A stretch of 23,768 bases of DNA from an uncultured Clostridium sp. GTDB taxonomy: Bacteria; Bacillota; Clostridia; Peptostreptococcales; Peptostreptococcaceae. This document shows, piece by piece, positions 17,809 to 23,768 of the stretch. The notes beneath the pieces are model-generated. The model did no database searches, was not told the DNA's origin, and worked only from the letters and a program-made list of their open reading frames with translations. Positions within the stretch are counted from its first letter, which is position 1; each line of letters opens with the position of its first letter. Made by a program: the position numbers and the translations under genes. The DNA lies in NCBI GenBank assembly GCA_900557165.1, contig USRS01000030.1, positions 1 through 23,768 of the forward strand, read 5' to 3'.

Positions 17809-17842
17809 TTAGCTAAGTATAAACTATTTTATACTTAGCTAA
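17809..17842 (-). terminator. Terminator after histidinol-phosphatase gene
   Basis: A perfect 15-bp stem (17809-17823 with 17828-17842) has a 4-base loop, 8 bases after the gene end. It is A/T-rich with a split T tract on the minus strand. It insulates the tRNA promoter. Confidence 0.8.
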
Positions 17843-17849
17843 GTTTATT

Positions 17850-18641
17850 TTATTGTTTATTTATATAAGCTTCACAAGCACCTATGTTGTCACTATTATG
17901 TGAATCTGAACCATATACAAGATTAATATCATGTTTTTTAATTAATTCATATAAATATCCACTTATATAAGCTTCTTTGCAGTCTTCTTTGTATAATCCA
18001 GATATATTATAATCTACTTCATATCCTTTTTCTTTAATTAGTTTAACTACTTCTTCTAATTTTTCATTATTTTCATAATCATATGGGAAAATTTTATTAT
18101 ACTTTCTTACTAAATTAAGATGCCCTATTCTTTTAGGTTTATACATCCCTAAATCACTATTTATAGCTTTTTTTAATGTATCATAATATAAATCATAAAC
18201 TTTATCTACTCCCCCTAAAATATCTACTAGTTCACCAAAGCTATCTTTATCATAATCTATACAATAATATTTGGAGTTGTACTTCACCATATGAACAGAT
18301 AATATACTGTCTTCAAAATCTTTTCCATATTTATTTAGTAATTCTTTTATTTCTTCTTCAAATCCTTCTATGTAATCAACTTCCACACCTATATTAATTT
18401 TAATTACTCCACTATAAAATTTTTTTACAATTTGTAATTCCTTAATATATTTTTCAAGTTCTTCTACATCCATAGAACTATCCTTTTGTGGAGAAGGGTC
18501 TTCAAATCTCCTTGGTAAAGGAAAATGTTCTGTAAAAGAAATTTCATCTATTCCTGCTTTTATGGCATTTTCTATATACATTTGAAAAGTATCATCACTG
18601 CCATGAAGACAGTAATGTGAATGAACATGTCCATCTTTCAT
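17850..18641 (-). CDS. PHP-domain histidinol-phosphatase (HisJ/HisK type)
   Basis: Removes phosphate from histidinol phosphate, the second-to-last enzyme step type in histidine synthesis. 263 residues. The metal-binding PHP motifs are MKDGHVHSHYCLHG (H5, H7, H9), SFTEHFPLP (about 35-43), VEVDYIEG (about 88-95), SVHMVKY and the closing YGSDSHNS. FTEHFPLP is characteristic of HisJ-type phosphatases and separates them from PHP polymerases. The start ATG 18641 has AAAGGAG upstream. It stands alone between two hairpins, with no other his gene nearby, so in this genome it is either a scattered his gene or acts on a related phosphate. Family assignment is firm; the exact substrate is inferred. Confidence 0.87.
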   Translation of the reverse strand: MKDGHVHSHYCLHGSDDTFQMYIENAIKAGIDEISFTEHFPLPRRFEDPSPQKDSSMDVEELEKYIKELQIVKKFYSGVIKINIGVEVDYIEGFEEEIKELLNKYGKDFEDSILSVHMVKYNSKYYCIDYDKDSFGELVDILGGVDKVYDLYYDTLKKAINSDLGMYKPKRIGHLNLVRKYNKIFPYDYENNEKLEEVVKLIKEKGYEVDYNISGLYKEDCKEAYISGYLYELIKKHDINLVYGSDSHNSDNIGACEAYINKQ

Positions 18642-18670
18642 TTCTATCTACTCCTTTTTTACATAAATTT

Positions 18671-18702
18671 AAAGCAAAGAAAATTATTATTTCCTTTGCT
18701 TT
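18671..18702 (-). terminator. Hairpin after the cooT operon
   Basis: A 13-position stem (18671-18683 with 18690-18702) has a 6-base loop; its one mismatch on + is G-U on minus. The T tract is weak (AAATTTATG), so termination may be partial and let some transcription continue into the histidinol-phosphatase gene. Confidence 0.55.
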
Positions 18703-18709
18703 ATTATGA

Positions 18710-19012
18710 TTACATATGTTTTTTAGCTTCTGTTAACATATCATTAGCTTTTTGCATATATTCTATTGCTTTTTCAATATACTGTGCAGTTTCATCTTTG
18801 CCCATCTCTTTTGCTTTTTCTACCCATTCTCTAAATCCTTCTTCATGAGATTGGTTATGATTAACCCAATGTACTAATAATATATTTAAAGTTTTTTCAT
18901 CTTTACTCATTTCTTCTTCATGTGTATGACAACCACATCCACAGTCAGTATGTACATGATCATGGTCATGATGATGTCCTTCATGGTATAAAGCTATTTC
19001 TTTGTAAAACAT
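18710..19012 (-). CDS. His/Cys-rich small protein, candidate nickel or metal chaperone
   Basis: 100 residues; I do not recognise a characterised function. Residues 10-31 hold nine histidines and three cysteines in the pattern HxxHHHxHxHxH ... CGCGCHTH, a dense metal-binding tail. Residues 41-100 look all-helical and include H48, H52 and H56 at 4-residue steps, which would line one helix face, and an amphipathic C-terminal helix. The start ATG 19012 has an AAGGGGGAG site 6 bases away. It is the last gene of the cooT-DUF3842 operon, 13 bases downstream of DUF3842, in a CODH/ACS cluster whose enzymes need nickel. By analogy with CooJ (a His-rich CODH nickel protein) it may store or deliver nickel, but it is not a recognisable CooJ homologue. 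Confidence 0.72.
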   Translation of the reverse strand: MFYKEIALYHEGHHHDHDHVHTDCGCGCHTHEEEMSKDEKTLNILLVHWVNHNQSHEEGFREWVEKAKEMGKDETAQYIEKAIEYMQKANDMLTEAKKHM

Positions 19013-19025
19013 TTTAAGCTCCCCC

Positions 19026-19442
19026 TTATTTTATGTTAAATTCCCTTTTTATTATTTTTATAGTATCCTTTATCAATAAAGATAATGGTTTTTTCTCTAT
19101 TCCAACTACTTCAAAATTTTCTGGCATTATTGGTAGTAAAATTTTAAACGCTTCACTATCGCAAACAGCCTCACTTATAGAACTTGTCACTTCTCCCATC
19201 ATGGAGTTGGGCATGACTATTGATATGGGAGATACAATAATATTAGCTTTTTTTGATGATACTATAATGGCATTTTCACCTGTAGCTCCCTTATTAGCAT
19301 GAGCTTTCATCATAGCACTAGTAGCTATGGAATTTGTCCCTAGAGCATATACTTCCACATATGATGGTAACTCTTCTCTAAGAGCACTCACTACTTGAGC
19401 TCCAATGCCTCCTCCCATTCCATCTATTACTGCAATTATCAT
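19026..19442 (-). CDS. DUF3842 family protein
   Basis: 138 residues of unknown biochemical function. The N-terminal MIIAVIDGMGGGIGAQVVSA is a glycine-rich loop after a beta-strand, as in a Rossmann-type nucleotide-binding fold. The middle contains NKGATGENAIIVSSKKANIIVSP and the end PENFEVVGIEKKPLSLLIKD. The family is often seen near CODH/ACS genes in acetogens, and that is the context here. It lies 19 bases after cooT and 13 before the His-rich gene; AGGGGA precedes its ATG 19442. The context suggests a role in metallocluster or nickel handling, which is inference. A membrane or signal segment is absent. Confidence 0.82.
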   Translation of the reverse strand: MIIAVIDGMGGGIGAQVVSALREELPSYVEVYALGTNSIATSAMMKAHANKGATGENAIIVSSKKANIIVSPISIVMPNSMMGEVTSSISEAVCDSEAFKILLPIMPENFEVVGIEKKPLSLLIKDTIKIIKREFNIK

Positions 19443-19461
19443 ATTAAAATTTCCCCTAATT

Positions 19462-19653
19462 TTAGTTTTGTTCTAATATTATTTTATGGTCCATTAATCT
19501 TATTTGTTTAATAACACCATCTATTATTTTTTCTTCTCCCAATAAATCTGTTAAATAAACTTTTCCATTGTCTGGGTCAACACTTACAACGTTGTCCATT
19601 ATTTTTTCTAACTTGTTATCTTTTCCTAATAAAAATGCAGATGATTCACACAT
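19462..19653 (-). CDS. cooT: CooT family nickel-binding protein
   Basis: 63 residues. CooT from Rhodospirillum rubrum is a small dimer that binds one nickel ion through its N-terminal Cys-2 and takes part in CODH nickel-cluster maturation. The family pattern is clear: MCES with Cys2, then VVSVDPDNGKVYLTDLLGEEKIIDGVIKQIRLMDHKIILEQN, a compact beta-barrel. It lies behind its own promoter and a hairpin-rich leader, separate from the corrinoid activator gene upstream, and it heads a three-gene operon. The ribosome site AAGGGGGA is 6 bases from ATG 19653. The function in nickel delivery to CODH or ACS is inferred from the family and context. Confidence 0.87.
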   Translation of the reverse strand: MCESSAFLLGKDNKLEKIMDNVVSVDPDNGKVYLTDLLGEEKIIDGVIKQIRLMDHKIILEQN

Positions 19654-19755
19654 AACAAATCCCCCTTAAATTACTAATTTAATCAAAAAAAGATTTCTAA
19701 AGGCATTATAATACCATAAGAAATCTTCATGATTTCATTACAATTTTTTCCTATT
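19654..19755 (-). promoter_or_regulatory. Attenuator-like leader of the cooT operon
   Basis: On the minus strand three segments compete: A GAAATC (19736-19731), B GATTTC (19725-19720) and C GAAATC (19697-19692). B can pair with A across 5 bases (antiterminator), or with C inside a 9-bp stem (19690-19698 with 19719-19727) enclosing an inner GGTAT/ATGCC hairpin and followed by a run of T (terminator). The two folds exclude each other. The terminator lies about 30 bases before the cooT start. No named riboswitch is recognisable. Confidence 0.55.
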
Positions 19756-19761
19756 ACCATA

Positions 19762-19790
19762 AGTATATACGTATCTTATTTGCAAGTCAA
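19762..19790 (-). promoter_or_regulatory. Promoter of the cooT operon
   Basis: TTGACT (19790-19785), a 17-base spacer and TATACT (19767-19762) on the minus strand form a good sigma-A promoter with a start near 19755. It lies downstream of the corrinoid-activator terminator, so cooT is a separate unit from the ACS operon. Confidence 0.8.
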
Positions 19791-19818
19791 ACAATAAGAT
19801 ATAATTATTTTATAAAAT

Positions 19819-19853
19819 AAAAATAGATAATATTTAAAATATTATCTATTTTT
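19819..19853 (-). terminator. Terminator after the corrinoid activator gene
   Basis: A perfect 14-bp A/T-rich stem (19819-19832 with 19840-19853) has a 7-base loop, 10 bases past the stop codon, followed by T-rich sequence. It separates the activator gene from the cooT promoter. Confidence 0.78.
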
Positions 19854-19862
19854 ATTTCTTAT

Positions 19863-21797
19863 CTAATTTTCTTCTAATAAGCTTTTTACTGTTGGGAATT
19901 GATCTATATTAGTATGTGGTAGGAAGCATGATGAAACAAATTCATCCATATATGATGGATATACACTAAGTTCAACATAGGTCATTTGAGATGCTATTTC
20001 TTCTAATTTATGTTTAGCATCTGTACTTATTAAAGTTAAATAAGATCCAACTAATGAACTGTTTCCTATATATTGGAATTTATTTCTATCAACATCAGGT
20101 AGTAATCCTATTAATATTGAGTTTTCTATATTAAGATTATTTCCTATACCACCTGCTATATAAACTTTATCAATTACATCAAAATCCATTCCTAAGCTTT
20201 CTATTAATACAGATGCTCCAGAATAAATTGCTCCTTTTGCTCTTATAAAAGAATCTATATCAACTTCGTTTATAAGAAGATCATTTTCTAGATTTTCATA
20301 ATCGTCTTTGAAAGCTAATACATATTCTCCTATTCCATGCTCATTAAATCTAATTCTTTTATTGTTCAGCTCTTTTTGTATTTTTCCTCTTCTGTCTATT
20401 ATTTTTGTAAGTAGCATTTGACAAATTAGATCTATTATACCAGAACCACAAATTCCTATAGGTTCACAATCTCCTATAACAGTTAGTTTAGGCTCTAATG
20501 TTTCTTTATCAATATTAACTTTTTCTACTGCCCCAGCAGATGCTCTCATACCACAGCTTATTCCTCCACCTTCAAAGGCAGGTCCAGCTGAACAAGCACA
20601 ACACATCATAAAATCTTTATTACCAAATACTATTTCTCCATTAGTACCTAAATCTATAAATAAAGTATTTTCTTCACTTGTCCATATACCTGATGAAAGT
20701 ACACCAGCTGTTATATCTCCACCAACATAACTTGCCACATTAGGTGACAGATAAACTAGCGCACTATCATTTACATTTAACCCCACATTTTCACCCATTA
20801 TATTTGGGCATTTTAAATATGGTGGTATAAATGGTTCAAGTCTTAAATAATCAGGATATATACCTAAAAATAATGTGGACATAGTAGTATTTCCTGATAA
20901 TACTACTCTTATTACATTATCTTTGCTTATTCCTGTTTTATCATAAATTGATTGTATTAATGGATTTATAGTTTCATCTATTACAGCTTTTTGCATTAAT
21001 TTAATATTATCTTTTTTCACTGCAAATACTATTCTATTTATAACATCTGCACCATATCTAATTTGAGCATTTCCTGATGAAGCTCTTTCTAAAACTTCAT
21101 TAGTAAGTAAATCTACTAAGCATACTACAACAGAAGTAGTACCTATATCTATAGCTAAACCATATAATTCTTTTTCATTATTTCCAGGTTCTATATTTAA
21201 TATGGTTATTTTATTCTTTTTCTTTACATATGTTAATGTTACTTTAAAATCCTCTTCTCTTAATATTTGTGGTATTTTTCTAAGAATATCAAGTCTAAAA
21301 TCTATTGAGTCTACTCCTAGTTGTTGTCTTGCATATCTTTCAATTCTATCCACATCACTTATATTATCATCTAGTGATGGCTTATCAAGTTCAATATATT
21401 TTTTTACTAAATTAGTATTATAAGTTAATCCATTATCATCTAAAAATTGTCTTCCTCTTTTATAAAGTTTTTGATCTACTTTGTTATCAGAACCTTCTAT
21501 TTTCATACCATGCATTGATGATGAAAGCTTAGATGGAACTTCTATTACCATATCTTCAGTAACTTTTGTAGCACAAGCTAATATATATCCTTGTTCCCAT
21601 TCTTCATCACTAATATGGACTGTTTTTTCGCTGTCACATTTTCCTTCTAATAGTTTTACCTTACATTTTCCACATGATTGATTACCATTACATGGTGCAT
21701 CTATAAAAATATCTGCTTTTCTTGCAACATCTAATAGTTTTTCCCCTACTTCACATTCAACTTCTTTATTATGTGATTTAAAAAAAACTTTAGCCAT
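19863..21797 (-). CDS. acsV: Corrinoid activation/regeneration protein (AcsV/RACo type)
   Basis: Reactivates the corrinoid iron-sulfur protein of the Wood-Ljungdahl pathway by ATP-driven reduction of inactive Co(II) to Co(I). 644 residues from ATG 21797, which has a GGGGTGAG site; the frame extends to a GTG at 21836 that lacks one. The N-terminal 2Fe-2S ferredoxin domain has ligands C36, C42, C45 and C75 (CNGNQSCGKC ... LACATK). A linker and middle domain follow. The C-terminal ASKHA ATPase contains LAIDIGTTSVV (about 214-224), NTTMSTLFLG, LFIDLGTNGEIV and AGGIGNNLNIE. It lies behind gcvH but is separated by a strong terminator, so it likely depends on read-through or an unseen promoter. Same-cluster acsB supports AcsV over methyltransferase-type RamA activators. 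Confidence 0.93.
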   Translation of the reverse strand: MAKVFFKSHNKEVECEVGEKLLDVARKADIFIDAPCNGNQSCGKCKVKLLEGKCDSEKTVHISDEEWEQGYILACATKVTEDMVIEVPSKLSSSMHGMKIEGSDNKVDQKLYKRGRQFLDDNGLTYNTNLVKKYIELDKPSLDDNISDVDRIERYARQQLGVDSIDFRLDILRKIPQILREEDFKVTLTYVKKKNKITILNIEPGNNEKELYGLAIDIGTTSVVVCLVDLLTNEVLERASSGNAQIRYGADVINRIVFAVKKDNIKLMQKAVIDETINPLIQSIYDKTGISKDNVIRVVLSGNTTMSTLFLGIYPDYLRLEPFIPPYLKCPNIMGENVGLNVNDSALVYLSPNVASYVGGDITAGVLSSGIWTSEENTLFIDLGTNGEIVFGNKDFMMCCACSAGPAFEGGGISCGMRASAGAVEKVNIDKETLEPKLTVIGDCEPIGICGSGIIDLICQMLLTKIIDRRGKIQKELNNKRIRFNEHGIGEYVLAFKDDYENLENDLLINEVDIDSFIRAKGAIYSGASVLIESLGMDFDVIDKVYIAGGIGNNLNIENSILIGLLPDVDRNKFQYIGNSSLVGSYLTLISTDAKHKLEEIASQMTYVELSVYPSYMDEFVSSCFLPHTNIDQFPTVKSLLEEN

Positions 21798-21903
21798 AAT
21801 CTCACCCCAATAAATTATTTTTTTAGAATCACTCAACCTGCTATTTTATTTTAATAGGTATGAAATTCCCTTATTATTTATATAAATATAATTTTTAGAA
21901 AAA

Positions 21904-21942
21904 AAGCATAGTAAACTTAGCAAGTGTAAATTTACTATGCTT
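21904..21942 (-). terminator. Terminator after gcvH
   Basis: A perfect 12-bp stem (21904-21915 with 21931-21942) has a 15-base loop that contains an inner CTT/AAG hairpin. On the minus strand it is followed by seven or more T, 32 bases past the gcvH stop. It likely ends the ACS operon, possibly with partial read-through into the corrinoid activator gene. Confidence 0.85.
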
Positions 21943-21974
21943 CTATTCAGTTTATATTCTATTCAAATAAAATA

Positions 21975-22352
21975 CTATTTTAAACCTTTTTCGTATTCTT
22001 CAGCACTTAATAATGAATCTAATTCTGAAGGATCTGACATTTTAACTTTACAAATCCAAGCATCATATGGAGCTTCATTAACATATTCAGGTTCATCTTC
22101 TAATTTATCTTCGTTTATTTCAACTACTACACCTGAAACTGGTGCATGTAAATCAGAAGCTACTTTAGATGATTCTATAACACCAAAAGATTCATCTTTT
22201 GTTAATTCATCATCTACTTCTGGCATTTCAACGAATAACACTTCACCTAATTGATCTTGAGCAAAATCAGTTACACCTATATAAGCATATTCTCCATCTA
22301 CTCTAGCCCAAGTATGTGTTGGTGAATATTTTAACTCTGGTAATGTACTCAT
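21975..22352 (-). CDS. gcvH: Glycine cleavage system H-like lipoyl protein in the ACS operon
   Basis: A lipoyl carrier of 125 residues. The lipoyl lysine is K63 in GVIESSKVASDLHAPVSG, the canonical H-protein context. The start ATG 22352 (MSTLPELKYSPTHTWARVDG) has GGGGGAG 7 bases upstream; the longer frame upstream lacks a site and overlaps acsB. The gene lies 28 bases after acsB, a typical clostridial CODH/ACS arrangement, and no gcvT or gcvP is in the window. So it may serve glycine cleavage or reversed glycine synthesis linked to one-carbon flow, with its partner genes elsewhere. Followed by a strong terminator. Confidence 0.93.
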   Translation of the reverse strand: MSTLPELKYSPTHTWARVDGEYAYIGVTDFAQDQLGEVLFVEMPEVDDELTKDESFGVIESSKVASDLHAPVSGVVVEINEDKLEDEPEYVNEAPYDAWICKVKMSDPSELDSLLSAEEYEKGLK

Positions 22353-22380
22353 ATTTTTTCTCCCCCAATTAATTTTTATA

Positions 22381-23768
22381 TTACATAATAGGATCCATAG
22401 ATAATGCTGGATGTCCTTTTTCTTCAAGGAATGCGCAAACACCTTCTGAATCATCAGCTATTGTTTCATCACAAACCATATCTGTAAAGTTGTCTATTCC
22501 AGCCATTTCTTTAACAGTTTGATTTAATTTATCAGCAACAAAGTCTTTTAATTCTTTTGGCATCCAAACTATTCTTTCTGGTCCACCTTCAGTATAAGCA
22601 AATTTCTTAGATGATATGAAATGTCTACCATGACCCATGAATCCTGGAGTTTGAACTCCACCACCTGTCATAGATGCTAATTCACCGAATGTCATACCAA
22701 CTGGAGTAGTACCAGCATATTCTCTGTTTACTATAACTAATCCATTAGCTTCTGGCATGATACCACAGATACATTCAAAACATCCACAAGAAGTCATTGG
22801 ATCTTCCATTATAGAGTAAAGAGTAACTTTTTCAACTGCACCTTGAGATATTTGATTTACAGTTTCATTAACTGATTCCCAAATACCTTTCTTTTCATCT
22901 AAACATTCACCTTTAACTATTGGTTGACAAGGTCCTGTTGGGTTAAGTTCTTTAGTAGCTTTTGCATCTAACCAAGAAACTGCACCACAAAGTCCAAGTC
23001 TTTCTGGAGTTACAACACAAACGTGAGCTGGAGCAAATGATTGACACATGTTACAAGAATAGAATTCATCAACACTGTCATCAACAAGTGAAGCTAATCT
23101 ATCATCTCTAGCTTCATATCTTGCTAAAGCTTCTGATTTTCTTTCATTTACTAATTTTTCATCAGTTATTATAGTAACTTCACATTTATCAACAACTGCT
23201 TCGAATTCATCTTTCATCATGGCATACATAACTTCACCTATATGTTCAAGTTTGAATCCTTTTTCAACAGCATCTTTAGAAATTCTAACCCATGCCATAT
23301 CTCTTTGACCAACATGCATTAAACCTTCTATGTAGTTCATGAAGTAGTGGAATCTTCTTTCAAGAACTGGTTCAAAGTCTTCTTGCATTGCTTTACCAGC
23401 AACATTAACAACTACTGCAAGTGGTAATCTAGTTACACCATCAGCTAATTTAGCTGGATCTATATTTTCACCTATTACTTCTATTTTATGGTCTTCAACT
23501 TCTGCCATTGGTTTAGCTATAACTAATTCCCAAGCAGGAGTTTTGTTTCCACCAAATTCATAAGCCATTTCAGCTTTTCTTATTCTTTCACCCTCGAAAG
23601 CTGCAGCAAATCCAACTGGAATAGGTATTTCAGTTATTTTTATTTTTATATTTCTAGCTTCTAAAGAAGTAGCAACAAATTTATCGTAATCTCTTTGAGT
23701 TAATAAGTTGCAAGGAACTTCTGTAACAACTTGGTCAGTTATTACTGGGAATCCAAGAGCTATTGCTC
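22381..23768 (-). CDS. acsB: Acetyl-CoA synthase, catalytic (A-cluster) subunit of CODH/ACS, C-terminal part
   Basis: Joins CO, a methyl group from the corrinoid protein and CoA into acetyl-CoA. The gene is cut at the right edge; the open frame reaches base 23768 (the ATG at 23568 is internal), giving about 462 of the roughly 710-730 residues expected. All A-cluster cysteines are visible: CNMC (codons at 23055-23044) followed by HVC and GLCG, and CGCFEC (about 22792-22775) in the Ni-Ni-Fe4S4 region. The glycine-rich TGGGVQTPGFMGHG and WMPKELKD are typical ACS sequence. The segment upstream (ALGFPVITDQVV ... EVPCNLLTQRDYDKFVA) is the middle domain. GcvH follows in the same operon. Identity is secure. 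Confidence 0.97.
   Translation of the reverse strand, partial: AIALGFPVITDQVVTEVPCNLLTQRDYDKFVATSLEARNIKIKITEIPIPVGFAAAFEGERIRKAEMAYEFGGNKTPAWELVIAKPMAEVEDHKIEVIGENIDPAKLADGVTRLPLAVVVNVAGKAMQEDFEPVLERRFHYFMNYIEGLMHVGQRDMAWVRISKDAVEKGFKLEHIGEVMYAMMKDEFEAVVDKCEVTIITDEKLVNERKSEALARYEARDDRLASLVDDSVDEFYSCNMCQSFAPAHVCVVTPERLGLCGAVSWLDAKATKELNPTGPCQPIVKGECLDEKKGIWESVNETVNQISQGAVEKVTLYSIMEDPMTSCGCFECICGIMPEANGLVIVNREYAGTTPVGMTFGELASMTGGGVQTPGFMGHGRHFISSKKFAYTEGGPERIVWMPKELKDFVADKLNQTVKEMAGIDNFTDMVCDETIADDSEGVCAFLEEKGHPALSMDPIM

Noticed and set aside
19690..19755. Leader peptide gene of about 15 codons in the cooT leader
   Set aside because: The ATG at 19730 has no well-placed ribosome site (AGGA is about 18 bases upstream), and no run of one regulatory codon is visible, so I do not list it as a gene.
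21797..21836. Longer N-terminus of the corrinoid activator from GTG 21836
   Set aside because: There is no ribosome site for it, while GGGGTGAG precedes ATG 21797 and the ferredoxin domain starts there.
22353..22454. Longer gcvH reaching into acsB
   Set aside because: The extension overlaps the acsB 3' end in another frame and has no ribosome site; ATG 22352 has GGGGGAG.

Overview
The window is low-GC Firmicute DNA: A/T-rich codon use, strong AGGAGG-type ribosome sites, many Rho-independent terminators and a T-box leader. An acetyl-CoA synthase with the GcvH, corrinoid-activator and CooT accessory genes, next to clostridial housekeeping genes, points to an anaerobic, acetogenesis-capable clostridium. 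The Peptostreptococcaceae (Clostridioides/Terrisporobacter type) is my best guess, but it is a guess from gene content. I see no insertion sequence, prophage, CRISPR array or origin; this looks like ordinary chromosome.

Layout. Positions 1-2222 (+): the 3' half of pflB, a terminator, then pflA. Together these are the anaerobic pyruvate formate-lyase and its radical-SAM activase. Positions 2287-5131 (-): crcB (fluoride channel), then the pair cysteine desulfurase-thiI for tRNA 4-thiouridine. Positions 5132-5619: a 488-base gap that holds a complete-looking unannotated small RNA with C-rich loops. Positions 5620-6615 (+): cytosolic L-asparaginase. Positions 6740-9343 (-): a polar amino-acid ABC transporter (binding protein, permease, ATPase) behind a T-box riboswitch with a near-consensus promoter. 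Positions 9399-12485: a UvrD/PcrA-type helicase (-) divergent from a DnaQ/YprB-like exonuclease (+). Positions 12552-17500 (-): a DUF218/SanA-YdcF-like membrane protein; an XRE-TPR regulator followed by a CPBP membrane protease and a YbjQ-family protein; and a ClC chloride/proton antiporter with a C-terminal TrkA-C-like domain. Positions 17631-17764 (-): tRNA-Ser(GCU) with a perfect consensus promoter and a terminator. Positions 17850-18641 (-): a PHP-type histidinol-phosphatase.

Positions 18710-23768 (-) form the 3' end of a Wood-Ljungdahl CODH/ACS cluster. In transcription order it runs acsB (partial), gcvH, terminator, corrinoid activator (AcsV/RACo type), terminator, then a separate small operon: cooT, a DUF3842 protein and a His/Cys-rich protein. 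The small operon has its own promoter. Its leader can fold into mutually exclusive terminator and antiterminator hairpins, which suggests a regulated nickel-handling or maturation unit.

How they work together: PFL splits pyruvate to acetyl-CoA and formate, and formate can feed the methyl branch that ends at ACS. The strongest candidates for undescribed biology are the C-rich-loop RNA at about 5383-5518, the attenuator-like leader of the cooT operon at about 19654-19755, and the His/Cys-rich protein in that operon.
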